This document shows, piece by piece, positions 35,691-44,288 of a DNA stretch of 64,000 nucleotides (its first letter is position 1; the number at the start of each line of letters is the position of its first letter). The notes under the pieces were generated by a model that had not been told where the DNA came from, searched no databases, and worked only from the letters and a program-made list of their open reading frames with translations. Made by a program: the position numbers and the translations under genes. The stretch is taken from positions 559,583 to 623,582 of the forward strand of contig NZ_KE332518.1 in NCBI RefSeq assembly GCF_000413055.1, read 5' to 3'. Origin of the DNA: Treponema maltophilum ATCC 51939 (GTDB lineage: Bacteria; Spirochaetota; Spirochaetia; Treponematales; Treponemataceae).

Positions 35691-36509
35691 ATGAATTCAA
35701 TTGATTCAACCGTTGCCGTGATTACCGGCGGTTCAAGCGGTATAGGAAAGGCTCTTGCTAAAGAGTGTTTGCAAAAAGGGTACAATGTCGTTATCGGTGC
35801 GCGAAGAAAAGATGTGCTGAAGCGGTGCGAAGCCGAATTGTCGACGTATGCCGGCGACAGCGGCGCCGTAAGCTCCTGCGTGCTTGATGTATCGGATGAA
35901 AAATCGATAATCCGTTTTGCCGATTTTTGCAATCAAAAATACGGTAAAATCGATTTGCTGTTTAATTGCGCCGGAATCGCCGTCTGCAAGGAATTCGAGC
36001 GCACGTCTTCGGCCGAATTTACGGAAGTCGCCGCGATCGATTATGCGGGTACGGCTTTAATGGTAAAGTATTCTTTGCCCCTTCTACAAAAAAGCGGGAA
36101 GGGGCATATCGTTGCGGTTTCTTCGATGGCGGGCGTTATGGGCGTGTACGGCTACAGCGCGTACAGTCCCGCAAAATACGCAGTCGTCGGCTTTGCGGAA
36201 GTTTTACGGGCGGAACTTATTCCGCACGGGATTGCCGTTTCGCTTGTGCTTCCCGCCGACACGCAAACCCCGCAGTTTGTCGCCGAAAACGCTACAAAGC
36301 CCGAAATTACCAAACGCATTTCCGGGACGATTAAACCGATGTCTGCCGAAAAATCCGCCAAATGCATTATGAAGGGCCTTGCAAAAAAGCGCTTTTTGAT
36401 TATTCCCGGTTTTATGTCGAAGTTTATCTACCATATTAACCGGCTGTTCCCGAATCTTATGTACGCGTATTCGAAGCGCGTCATTCAAAATTATTTGAAA
36501 AACCGCTGA
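35691..36509 (+). CDS. Short-chain dehydrogenase resembling 3-ketosphinganine reductase
   Basis: A 272-residue SDR with VAVITGGSSGIGKALAKEC at residues 8-26, LFNCAG, catalytic Ser in AVSSMAG, and YSPAK (Tyr/Lys). Just after the core, LPADTQTPQFVAENATKPEI closely matches the P-D-T-x-T-P-x-F-x-x-E-N-x-x-K-P segment typical of 3-ketodihydrosphingosine reductases, enzymes that reduce 3-ketosphinganine to sphinganine. A C-terminal hydrophobic/Tyr-rich tail could bind membrane. TATAAT lies 4 nt before the ATG and there is no Shine-Dalgarno. No serine palmitoyltransferase is in the window, so the substrate remains open. Confidence 0.82.
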   Translation: MNSIDSTVAVITGGSSGIGKALAKECLQKGYNVVIGARRKDVLKRCEAELSTYAGDSGAVSSCVLDVSDEKSIIRFADFCNQKYGKIDLLFNCAGIAVCKEFERTSSAEFTEVAAIDYAGTALMVKYSLPLLQKSGKGHIVAVSSMAGVMGVYGYSAYSPAKYAVVGFAEVLRAELIPHGIAVSLVLPADTQTPQFVAENATKPEITKRISGTIKPMSAEKSAKCIMKGLAKKRFLIIPGFMSKFIYHINRLFPNLMYAYSKRVIQNYLKNR

Positions 36510-36577
36510 AGAAGAGATCCGGCGCTGCGAGTGGCCGGCAGCCGTGCGAACAGTTTGCGGCGAGGATAAAGGACGTT

Positions 36578-37195
36578 TTACTTTTTCTTTATGTGCCGCA
36601 TGCCGAATTTTCCTTCGGCGATTTTTTGCGTCATCAGCTCATCGTTGAGAATCCACGGATTCTCGTACGCACTTATAAGCGCATGCAGTTTTTGCCAATT
36701 AAAAAGACGTGCGCGCTCGTACATGTTTTCCGCGTTTGCGGCGTCGGAAAGCAAAAGCTTGTACAACACAAAGGCCGTAAAGCCGCCGCTTACGCTCGCA
36801 TGTGTATCGTACGGGTACACGCAGCCCTGCGGTTTTGTATCCGTTTCGCCGCAATAAAACAAAAAGGGCGTTACGCGGTTTTTTGCCAAAACAACTTTCA
36901 GCGTTTGCCGATTTGCCCCGCCGGAAAGAAGCGCGTTCGGCGCAAGCGTAATTTTTTGAACACGCATGCTCGAATCGATGTACAACGCATATCCCGCATC
37001 CGAACCGCCTTGCGCTCCGTCTTCGTAAAACCGACGCGGACATGCAATCGACACGGCTTCCTTCCCGCCGAAAAAAGCGGACGTTCCGTTTGCGCACGAC
37101 ACAAAACAAAGAACCGTGCTCGCGCAGACAACTGCGGTTGCGGCCGCACGCAAAACACCGGCGCGCGGCGGCTTATAAAAAAGTAATATCTTCAT
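36578..37195 (-). CDS. Predicted lipoprotein of unknown function
   Basis: A 205-residue lipoprotein; the lipobox is CFVSC with the cysteine at about residue 34 after a hydrophobic signal. The mature part has several cysteines and a helical C terminus. I recognise no family. TATAAT lies 6 nt before the ATG, and only AAGAGC separates them, so the mRNA is probably leaderless. It stands alone, convergent with the SDR gene. Confidence 0.75.
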   Translation of the reverse strand: MKILLFYKPPRAGVLRAAATAVVCASTVLCFVSCANGTSAFFGGKEAVSIACPRRFYEDGAQGGSDAGYALYIDSSMRVQKITLAPNALLSGGANRQTLKVVLAKNRVTPFLFYCGETDTKPQGCVYPYDTHASVSGGFTAFVLYKLLLSDAANAENMYERARLFNWQKLHALISAYENPWILNDELMTQKIAEGKFGMRHIKKK

Positions 37196-37343
37196 GCTCT
37201 TATTATAGTCGCCGCCGATGAAAAAACGGTGAAATACAAAATATTTTTTAAGACTGAAATATGTTTTTATACTTAATTCAAAGAATAACCGGCCTCAGCA
37301 AACAGGAAGTCGAAAGTGTTTGAAAATCTATCATTTTGTAAAC

Positions 37344-37601
37344 TCAGTACGTTATCCTATACCAATGTTCATGTTTTGTTTTTTCTACATGTTTATAACC
37401 GACAGAGTGTAATTCATCTTCCGTTAGAATGCTTAAATTCAGCTCAGGGGAATAAACATTTCCGCTATACAAAAGGCTGTACCCCAATAAAAAATCATAA
37501 ATCTTATCTGTAAAAAAAACAATATTTATTTCATTTGAAATTATGTTGTATTTTCTTCCAATGTCAGGATCTATTTTTTTTCCCGTACTTACGGTTTTCA
37601 A
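37344..37601 (-). CDS. Small AT-rich reading frame, possibly a gene remnant
   Basis: An 85-residue frame (TTG start, no ribosome-binding site), ending EKTKHEHWYRITY. Base composition from about 37200 to 37680 is clearly more AT-rich than its neighbours, which suggests acquired or decaying DNA. It could be the tail of a lost gene or a small hypothetical protein. The flanking parts of this AT-rich gap contain no other support for a gene. Confidence 0.35.
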   Translation of the reverse strand: MKTVSTGKKIDPDIGRKYNIISNEINIVFFTDKIYDFLLGYSLLYSGNVYSPELNLSILTEDELHSVGYKHVEKTKHEHWYRITY

Positions 37602-37702
37602 AAGTTATTTTATTCTAAAAGCGCAACCGCGGCGAGTACAGACAAAGGCCTTTGCTGACTATATTTTATTTATGACGAAATAAAACTCGGCGTTCAAATC
37701 AT

Positions 37703-39031
37703 TTAATATTTTTTTAAGTACCGGTCGATTTCCCATTGGCTGACGCGGGTGTTGTATTCGCGGCATTCGAGCTTTTTTGCTTTAATGTATTTTTCGCTTA
37801 TGTGCGGTCCGAGCACGTTCAAAATAAAGGAATCCTTTTCGAGTTCTTTTACCGCATCTTCCAAACACGAAGGAAGACTTTCCACTTTTTGCCGGCTGCG
37901 GTCTTCGGCGCTCATTTTATAAATATTGCCGTTAACCGCATCGGGAGGCGTCAAATTGTTTTTTACGCCGTCCAAACCTGCTGCCAAAATAACGGCAAGC
38001 GCAAGATAGGGATTTGTTGAAGGATCGGGCGAACGGAGTTCTATGCGTGTGGAATCGCCGCGCGAAGAGGGAATTCTGATAAGCGGGCTGCGGTTTTGAG
38101 CCGACCATGCTATGTGGACGGGGGCTTCCTGCCCGGGAATCAAACGCTTATACGAATTGACCAGCGGATTCAATACGGCCGTCATGCCCTTTATATGCGC
38201 CATTATGCCCGCGATAAAACTGTAGGCCTGCGCGCTTAATCCGTTTGTGTCCGCGGCATTGTAAAAGACGTTCTTACCGTTTTTTGCGAGCGAAAGGTTT
38301 ACGTGCATGCCGCTTCCGGCGATGCCGAAAATCGGTTTGGGCATAAAAGTCGCGTGCAAGCCGTGCTTGTGCGCGATTGTTTTTACGGCCAGTTTGAATG
38401 TCATAACGCGGTCGGCCGTTTCCAAAGCGCCGCCGTATTTAAAGTCAATCTCATGCTGACCGGGTGCGCATTCGTGGTGCGAGGCTTCTATTTCAAACCC
38501 CATCTCTTCCAAATTCAATACGATATCGCGCCTGACGTCTTCGCCCGGATCTATGGGGCCGATGTCGAAGTAGCCCGCGTCGTCGAAGGTTTTTAAAGTC
38601 GGTTTTCCTTTTTTGTTTGTGCGGAATAAAAAGAATTCGCATTCGGGCCCGACGTTGAAAGTGTAGCCCATTGCAGACGCTTCGTCGAGCACGTTGCGCA
38701 ACACGCGGCGCGGGCAGCCTTCAAAGGGAGTGCCGTCCGTGTTGTATACGTCGCAGATAAGCCGGGCAACGCCGTCCGGTTGGGGGCGCCACGGAAAATG
38801 CACGTAGCTTGTTACGTCCGGGCGCAAGTACATGTCCGATTCTTCGATGCGGACAAAGCCTTCAATTGAAGAGCCGTCGAACATGCATTGGTTGTTCAAC
38901 GCTTTTTCCAGTTGACTGACGGTGATCGCCACGTTTTTAAGCGAGCCGAGGATGTCGGTAAACTGCAAACGCACAAAGCGGATATTTTGCTTTTTTGCGA
39001 GCTGAATGATTTCCTGCGGAGTAAAAGACAT
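37703..39031 (-). CDS. glnA: Glutamine synthetase type I
   Basis: It makes glutamine from glutamate, ammonia and ATP. The 442-residue protein belongs to the short GSI-alpha group: [20 protein letters not shown] and [19 protein letters not shown] at the N terminus, [35 protein letters not shown] and the C-terminal [20 protein letters not shown]. It lacks the adenylylation site environment of GSI-beta. AAGGAAA precedes the ATG and TATAAT lies about 25 nt upstream of it. Monocistronic. Confidence 0.97.
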   Translation of the reverse strand: MSFTPQEIIQLAKKQNIRFVRLQFTDILGSLKNVAITVSQLEKALNNQCMFDGSSIEGFVRIEESDMYLRPDVTSYVHFPWRPQPDGVARLICDVYNTDGTPFEGCPRRVLRNVLDEASAMGYTFNVGPECEFFLFRTNKKGKPTLKTFDDAGYFDIGPIDPGEDVRRDIVLNLEEMGFEIEASHHECAPGQHEIDFKYGGALETADRVMTFKLAVKTIAHKHGLHATFMPKPIFGIAGSGMHVNLSLAKNGKNVFYNAADTNGLSAQAYSFIAGIMAHIKGMTAVLNPLVNSYKRLIPGQEAPVHIAWSAQNRSPLIRIPSSRGDSTRIELRSPDPSTNPYLALAVILAAGLDGVKNNLTPPDAVNGNIYKMSAEDRSRQKVESLPSCLEDAVKELEKDSFILNVLGPHISEKYIKAKKLECREYNTRVSQWEIDRYLKKY

Positions 39032-39091
39032 TACGGTATTTTCCTTGTATTCCGCGATTATATCAAAAGGCGAACCGAATGTCTATAAAAA

Positions 39092-39460
39092 TCAAATGGC
39101 GGCTGCGACGGGTTCTGTGCCGGTGCTTACGATTCTTCTGCAGCGATATTCAATATACGAAGCAAGGCGTTTTGTTTCCGGAACATGCAGCACTTCAAAG
39201 CCTATTTCCGTTCCCGTACTTTGCTTGCTTTCCCAGCGGGGCTGCAGCACAAGTATAAAGGGAACATTTGCGATTTTGTTTCCAAGCGCAAAAGAAGCTT
39301 TATAATCGGAAGCGTTGTCGATTTCGATCGATGAAGGAAAGCGGATGCGGCAGCCGCCGGCACTTATGTCAAGCAAAAAGCCGGGAAGCGGACACAGGCC
39401 GGGAATAAAAACCTTCCCCAATTCGGCAAACCGCCGTTCTTTACGTTTTTGTATTATCAT
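39092..39460 (-). CDS. Single-domain PilZ protein
   Basis: About 122 residues and essentially one PilZ domain. The c-di-GMP signature is complete: KRKERRF at the N terminus and LDISAGGCRI near residue 35. ATG 39460 is chosen over 39481 because the promoter TTGTCA, 17 nt, TATAGT (39470-39498) ends 9 nt before it and overlaps the upstream ATG, so the longer form could not be made from this promoter. It resembles the C-terminal part of the PilZ protein at 5570. Target unknown. Confidence 0.85.
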   Translation of the reverse strand: MIIQKRKERRFAELGKVFIPGLCPLPGFLLDISAGGCRIRFPSSIEIDNASDYKASFALGNKIANVPFILVLQPRWESKQSTGTEIGFEVLHVPETKRLASYIEYRCRRIVSTGTEPVAAAI

Positions 39461-39692
39461 AATAAAAGAACTATATATCATTTTATCGAATTTGACAAGT
39501 GGTTTTTTAGTTTTTTGATATTTTAAATCATTCTACTGTTTTAAAGAATTGCTATTGCATTGTCATTTCCGTACTTGAAAGATCGGTACAAAAAACTATA
39601 CAATGGGATTACATGGTCAAAAGCTTTTTCGGGAATTGATTCGCAGCCTGCGTAAGCGGGCGCGTAAATCGATTCTTTGCAGAACAGAGCCG

Positions 39693-40390
39693 CAAGGCTC
39701 TACGCTTCCTGCAAAAGTTTTTATAGGAGGGGCGATAAAAAGCGTCGACTGAAATGGCGTCGCCGCTTTTTATGCCGAGTTTGCCTTTCGGCAAACATCG
39801 TTTTATTTGCTGCGCTTTCTCAACTGACGTTTGCGAAAGCGCGGCTAAAAACTTTTTCGGAAGCTGACGCTTCCTGCAAAAGTTTTTATAGGAGGAGCGA
39901 TAAAAAGCGTCGACTGAAATGGCGTCGCCGCTTTTTATGCCGAGTTTGCCTTTCGGCAAACATCGTTTTATTTGCTGCGCTTTCTCAACTGACGTTTGCG
40001 AAAGCGCGGCTAAAAACTTTTTCGGAAGCTGACGCTTCCTGCAAAAGTTTTTATAGGAGGAGCGATAAAAAGCGTCGACTGAAATGGCGTCGCCGCTTTT
40101 TATGCCGAGTTTGCCTTTCGGCAAACATCGTTTTATTTACTGCGCTTTCTCAACTGACGTTTGCGAAAGCGCGGCTAAAAACTTTTTCGGGAATTGACAT
40201 TCCCTGCAAAAGTTTTTATAGGAGGGGCGATAAAAAGCGTCGTCTGAAATGGCGCCGGCGCTTTTTATGCCGAGTTTGCCTTTCGGCAAACATCGTTTTA
40301 TTTACTGCGCTTTCTCAACTGACGTTTGCGAAAGCGCGGCTAAAAACTTTTTCGGGAATTGACATTCCCTGCGAAAGTTTTTATAGGAGG
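39693..40390 (+). repeat. Tandem 165-bp leader-repeat array (four full units plus a partial)
   Basis: The ATAGGAGG box recurs at 39723, 39888, 40053, 40218 and 40383, an exact 165-bp period. Each unit holds GATAAAAAGCG.../CGCTTTTTAT, GTTTGCC-TTTC-GGCAAAC, GCGCTTTC/GAAAGCGC and AAAAACTTTT/AAAAGTTTTT hairpins. Two units have apical stem GGAAGC-TGAC-GCTTCC and two have GGGAAT-TGAC-ATTCCC. Only the last box is followed by a start codon. Because 165 is a multiple of three, long repetitive open frames run through it on both strands; they are not genes. The region 39482-39692 shows nothing else. Confidence 0.92.
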
Positions 40391-40394
40391 GCGT

Positions 40395-40877
40395 ATGCGG
40401 AAAATTAAAGCGCAAAAAATCACGGCGGAAAACTTCAAACCCTACGGAACGTTTTCCGACATTCTGAATCCGAGCGGATACAGTCTCGGCAATTTTTATG
40501 CGGACAGGCTGCTCGAGCCGGCAAAGACCGCTTTGCCGCTTGCGTTTTCGTCTTTGACGGTTCATAAAAAAAACGCGATGGTTATCGATACGGTCGAATA
40601 TCACAATTACACCGGCGAGATTTTAATGCCGCTCGATACCGATATCGTAATTCACGTTGCGCCGCCGAGTAAAACGCTGATTCCGGAAAAAACGGAAGCG
40701 TTCATTGTTCCCAAGGGAACGCTGGTGCGCTTTAATGTCGGCGTTTACCACTATGCACCGTTTTCGATTGAAAAAGAAAAGGGGAGCGTACTGATTGTTT
40801 TACCCGAGCGGACTTATTTGAACGATTGCACCGTTTTTAAATACGACGAAAAAGATCAAATTGAAATTACACTTTAA
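40395..40877 (+). CDS. Ureidoglycolate lyase (AllA)-like protein
   Basis: A 160-residue protein of the AllA cupin-like family. AllA splits ureidoglycolate to glyoxylate and urea. It has the usual opening ITAENFKPYGTFSDIL, then VIHVAPPSKTLIPEKTEAFI (about residues 88-107), VPKGTLVRFNVGVYHYAPF, and a C-terminal VLPERTYLNDC. The start at 40395 follows the array's last ATAGGAGG. No other purine-degradation genes are near; it heads a unit with a CysQ-like phosphatase and troR, so its substrate may differ. Confidence 0.82.
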   Translation: MRKIKAQKITAENFKPYGTFSDILNPSGYSLGNFYADRLLEPAKTALPLAFSSLTVHKKNAMVIDTVEYHNYTGEILMPLDTDIVIHVAPPSKTLIPEKTEAFIVPKGTLVRFNVGVYHYAPFSIEKEKGSVLIVLPERTYLNDCTVFKYDEKDQIEITL

Positions 40878-40894
40878 ATTATGCGGCGGACGGT

Positions 40895-41731
40895 ATGGAT
40901 AAAAAATTATTTGAAGCGTTAAGAAAAGAAGTGAAGGAGTGCGGTGCGTTTGCGAAAAAACAACAGCTGCATGTAAAGCGAAGTTATAAATCGGATAAAT
41001 CCGTCGTAACGGAAGCCGATATTGCGGTTGCCGAAAGGCTGATTGCGAAAATCCGGACGCTTTTTCCGGACTGCAATATTATAAACGAAGAAATAAAGGG
41101 CTTGCCGTTCAGCAAGGATGCGCCGTATACGTTTATCTTCGATCCGATCGACGGAACGGATGCGTACAGTCAGGGAATGCCGTCGTGGTGCATCGGTGTG
41201 GGAATTCTCGATAAAGCGCGTCAATGCGTCGGCGGTATCGTGTATGCGCCCGTTTTCGGAAAATGTTCCGAAGAACTTTTTATGTGGACGGCGCCGGACA
41301 GCGATGCGGTATATTTGAACGGAGAGAAATTTGCCGTCGAGCCGGAACTTTTAAAGTTCAAAGATAAGCCTACGCAAATTACAACCGGTTCGGAAATCCT
41401 TACGCAAATCGATATGTCGATTGTGCTGCCGAAATTGGCAAAAGCCTCGTGCAGCTTTAAGTTCAAGTCTTTCGGCTCTTCGCTCATTCACATTGTGTCG
41501 GCTTTGGTTTTTTGCGGAATCGACGCGTGCGTGGATCCCACGTGCTACGTGTGGGATATCGCCGCCGCCCATGCAATTATAAAAAAAGCGGGATTCGACT
41601 ATCAATATTATACGGGCGAACAATTCGTTTACGACGACGACTTGCTTATAAAACGCAAACGCTTTCCGAAGCCGCTGGTCATCGGTACGGCCAAAGGAAG
41701 AAAATTCCTTATTTCGCACATGAATCCGTAA
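40895..41731 (+). CDS. Inositol-monophosphatase-family phosphatase (CysQ/SuhB-like)
   Basis: A 278-residue Mg-dependent phosphatase. The metal motifs are present: VTEADIAVAERLI near residue 37, INEEIKG near 65, DPIDGTDAYSQGMPSWCIGV at 89-108, and WDIAAAHAII near residue 222. In this family the substrate may be 3'-phosphoadenosine 5'-phosphate, inositol phosphate or a related compound; sequence alone does not decide. It lies 17 nt after the AllA-like gene and 15 nt before troR. Confidence 0.9.
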   Translation: MDKKLFEALRKEVKECGAFAKKQQLHVKRSYKSDKSVVTEADIAVAERLIAKIRTLFPDCNIINEEIKGLPFSKDAPYTFIFDPIDGTDAYSQGMPSWCIGVGILDKARQCVGGIVYAPVFGKCSEELFMWTAPDSDAVYLNGEKFAVEPELLKFKDKPTQITTGSEILTQIDMSIVLPKLAKASCSFKFKSFGSSLIHIVSALVFCGIDACVDPTCYVWDIAAAHAIIKKAGFDYQYYTGEQFVYDDDLLIKRKRFPKPLVIGTAKGRKFLISHMNP

Positions 41732-41746
41732 GAGGGAGAGCCGATA

Positions 41747-42163
41747 ATGCCGGAAAAAAAAACGGAAGCGTCGGTCGCTTTTTCCCGCACACGCGCCGAC
41801 CACGCGATGGAAATTCTGGAAGACTACGCCGAAGTTATCGTAAAAATAATTAAAGAAAACGGCGAGTGCCGCGTTATGGATCTTGCGCGGCATTTCGGCG
41901 TGAGCCACGTATCGGTCATTCAGGTTTTGCAGCGCTTAACGGCCAACGGCTTTATAGAAGGCGAAGCCCGAAAGCCGATCGTTCTTACCGAAAAAGGCTC
42001 TGCGCTTGCGCGCACGTGTGCCAATCGGCACAAGATCGTCCGCAGCTTTTTATTGAAAATCGGCGTGAGCGAAAAAACCGCGATGATTGACTCCGAGGGC
42101 TTGGAACATCACATCAGCGCCGAAACGCTCGAGTGCATGAAAAACTTTATAGCCGAGCATTAA
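41747..42163 (+). CDS. troR: Manganese-dependent DtxR/MntR-family repressor (TroR)
   Basis: A 138-residue regulator. The winged helix is in the first half (CRVMDLARHFGVSHVSVIQV), followed by metal-binding and dimer parts. The MntR ligands appear conserved: D and E in MEILEDYAEVI, H in NRHKIVRSFL, and E, E, H in DSEGLEHHI. It is shorter than DtxR and lacks the SH3 domain, like MntR. GGGAGAG precedes the ATG. It lies directly upstream of the tro promoter, whose operators it probably binds when Mn (or Zn) is plentiful. Confidence 0.92.
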   Translation: MPEKKTEASVAFSRTRADHAMEILEDYAEVIVKIIKENGECRVMDLARHFGVSHVSVIQVLQRLTANGFIEGEARKPIVLTEKGSALARTCANRHKIVRSFLLKIGVSEKTAMIDSEGLEHHISAETLECMKNFIAEH

Positions 42164-42207
42164 ATTCCCGCATCATTTTTTTTTCTATCATTTTTTATAC
42201 TTACCTC

Positions 42208-42341
42208 TTGACAAAGTAAGGTAGTATGTACTACATTTATTTTGGCCAATATGTAGTACATACTACCTGTTCGGGATATCTCGACTGCTATGAGTGCCGG
42301 CAGAGGATAAGTCCGGTCTCGTTATGTAGTGTAAACTACAT
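42208..42341 (+). promoter_or_regulatory. tro promoter with three candidate TroR operators
   Basis: TTGACA at 42208 and a weak TACATT -10 after 18 nt. The first operator, GGTAGTATGTACTACAT (42220-42236), lies between and across the boxes. Fourteen nt on is its exact inverted copy, ATGTAGTACATACTACC (42251-42267). A third, ATGTAGTGTAAACTACAT (42324-42341), is a perfect 7-nt-arm palindrome, about 60 nt before troA. All share the TGTAGT/ACTACA arms. Between the third site and troA is a degenerate remnant of the leader repeat (GATAAAAAACGGCG ... TATAGGAG, 42358-42397). Confidence 0.85.
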
Positions 42342-42402
42342 ATATTGCCGGGAGTTATGATAAAAAACGGCGTTTGAAATAGCGCTTGTTATAGGAGTTA
42401 TT

Positions 42403-43353
42403 ATGAAAAAAAACATAGGGTTTACCGCCGCTTCGATTGCCGCGGCGGCAGTGTTGTGCGCCGTCTGTATTACCGGATGCGCAAAAAAAAGTGCGGCGTC
42501 AGCAGATGCGCAGGATTCGGCACGCCCCAAGCGCGTCGTAACGACCTTTACGATTTTGCAGGATATGGCGCAAAATATTGCGGGCGATAAGATTCTCGTC
42601 GAGTCGATTACAAAGCCCGGTGCGGAAATCCACGAATACGAGCCGACGCCGCTCGACGTCGTAAAGGCGCAGTCTGCGGATTTGGTTTTGCGTAACGGGT
42701 TCGGCCTTGAGCGCTGGTTCGAAAAATTTATGGGAAGCGTTAAAAACGTGCCGAGCGCAACGCTGAGCGACGGCATAGAACCGCTGGGTATCGGCGAAGG
42801 CCCGTACAACGGCATGCCCAATCCGCACTCGTGGATGTCGCCGAAAAACGCCCTCGTCTATGTCGAAAATATCCGAAAAGCCTTTGTCGCTTTGGATCCT
42901 GCCAATGCCGAAACGTTTAACGCAAACGCGGCGTCCTACAGCGAAAGCATTAAAAAAATCGACGCCTTTTTGGCGGACAAGCTTTCCGAAATCCCCGAAG
43001 AGCAGCGCTGGCTTGTAACCTGCGAAGGCGCTTTTTCGTATCTTATCCGCGACTGCAATATGAAGGAATTGTACTTGTGGCCCGTAAACGCCGATGAAGA
43101 AGGCACACCGCAGCAAATTCAAAAGGTTGTGGACACGATACGGAAAAATCACATTCCCGTCGCGTTTTCCGAAAGCACGATCAGTAATAAGCCGCAGCTG
43201 CAAGTATGCAAAGAAACCGGCGCGCGTTACGGCGGCGTTTTGTATGTCGATTCTTTAACCTACGAAGACGGGGACGCGCCGACGTATTTGAAAATGCTCG
43301 AATACAATGCGGATACGATTGTAAAGGGATTTCAAGACAGTTTGTCAAAATAA
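42403..43353 (+). CDS. troA: Metal ABC transporter substrate-binding lipoprotein (TroA)
   Basis: TroA binds Mn or Zn in the periplasm. The 316-residue protein has a signal peptide ending CITGCAKKS (lipobox Cys at about residue 26), the A9 cluster metal ligands [20 protein letters not shown] and [11 protein letters not shown], and C-terminal [16 protein letters not shown] with the final aspartate. GGAG precedes the ATG. First gene of troABCD; the TroR-like operators upstream give Mn/Zn control. Confidence 0.95.
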   Translation: MKKNIGFTAASIAAAAVLCAVCITGCAKKSAASADAQDSARPKRVVTTFTILQDMAQNIAGDKILVESITKPGAEIHEYEPTPLDVVKAQSADLVLRNGFGLERWFEKFMGSVKNVPSATLSDGIEPLGIGEGPYNGMPNPHSWMSPKNALVYVENIRKAFVALDPANAETFNANAASYSESIKKIDAFLADKLSEIPEEQRWLVTCEGAFSYLIRDCNMKELYLWPVNADEEGTPQQIQKVVDTIRKNHIPVAFSESTISNKPQLQVCKETGARYGGVLYVDSLTYEDGDAPTYLKMLEYNADTIVKGFQDSLSK

Positions 43354-43366
43354 TGCGAGGCACACT

Positions 43367-44257
43367 ATGAATACCGATGCGGAAGTTCCCGTTGAACTTG
43401 CGGTACAAAACGTAAGCGTCGCGTACAATAACGGCCACGTTGCGCTGTACGATGCGTCGTTCCGTTTGCAAAAAGGAACGATTACGGCACTCGTCGGCGT
43501 AAACGGCAGCGGCAAGTCCACGCTGTTTAAAACGATCATGGGTTTTATTAAACCGATGAGCGGTTCCGTAACGATTTGCGGCGAGCCGGTGAGGGTGGCG
43601 CAAAAACATCACTTGCTTGCCTACGTGCCGCAGTCCGAAGAAGTGGACTGGTCGTTTCCCGTGAGTGTGTGGGACGTCGTTATGATGGGACGCTACGGCT
43701 ATATGAATTTTTTGCGCGTGCCGAATAAGGAAGACAAAGAAATTGCCGAGCGCAGCCTTGAGCGCGTCCAAATGCTTGACTTTAAAGACCGGCAAATCGG
43801 AGAACTTTCCGGCGGGCAAAAAAAGAGGGTCTTCCTCGCGCGCGCTTTGGCGCAGCGGGGAAAAATCATCCTGCTCGACGAGCCCTTTACCGGTGTCGAC
43901 GTTAAAACGGAAACGGCGATAATCGATCTTTTGCGTGAGCTTAAAAACGACGGCCACTTGATTTTCGTGTCGACACACGATTTGGGGTCGGTTCCCGAAT
44001 TCTGCGATCACGTGGTGATTATCAACAGAACCGTTCTTGCCGCAGGCCCGACGGAAACGACCTTTACGGCCGACAATCTTATAAAAGCGTTCGGCGGCGC
44101 GCTGCGCAGCATTAAAATCGATCATACCGACAATCCCGAAGAAAGCGCGCACGAGTTTAGAGTGTTTACCGACGACGAAGGCGCTTTGGTCACGAAGCGG
44201 GAAGGGAAGCCCTATCGGCGCGGCGTCAGAAATACCGAAGCCGTCGTGCCCAAATAA
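43367..44257 (+). CDS. troB: Metal ABC transporter ATPase (TroB)
   Basis: A 296-residue ATPase with Walker [16 protein letters not shown]-loop in [13 protein letters not shown], signature ELSGGQKKR, Walker [13 protein letters not shown] and the switch histidine in STHDL. The C-terminal ~50 residues go beyond the ATPase core. It follows troA by 13 nt and drives the TroC/TroD channel. Confidence 0.95.
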   Translation: MNTDAEVPVELAVQNVSVAYNNGHVALYDASFRLQKGTITALVGVNGSGKSTLFKTIMGFIKPMSGSVTICGEPVRVAQKHHLLAYVPQSEEVDWSFPVSVWDVVMMGRYGYMNFLRVPNKEDKEIAERSLERVQMLDFKDRQIGELSGGQKKRVFLARALAQRGKIILLDEPFTGVDVKTETAIIDLLRELKNDGHLIFVSTHDLGSVPEFCDHVVIINRTVLAAGPTETTFTADNLIKAFGGALRSIKIDHTDNPEESAHEFRVFTDDEGALVTKREGKPYRRGVRNTEAVVPK

Positions 44258-44288
44258 TACGTCGCAAAGGATTTGCGGAGGAATATGA

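Noticed and set aside
39693-40390. CRISPR array
   Set aside because: The units are contiguous 165-bp repeats with no spacer pattern, and no cas gene is present.
39609-40408. Long repetitive open frames on both strands over the tandem array
   Set aside because: They exist only because the 165-bp period is a multiple of three; the products repeat the hairpin sequence and have no start signals or protein-like composition.
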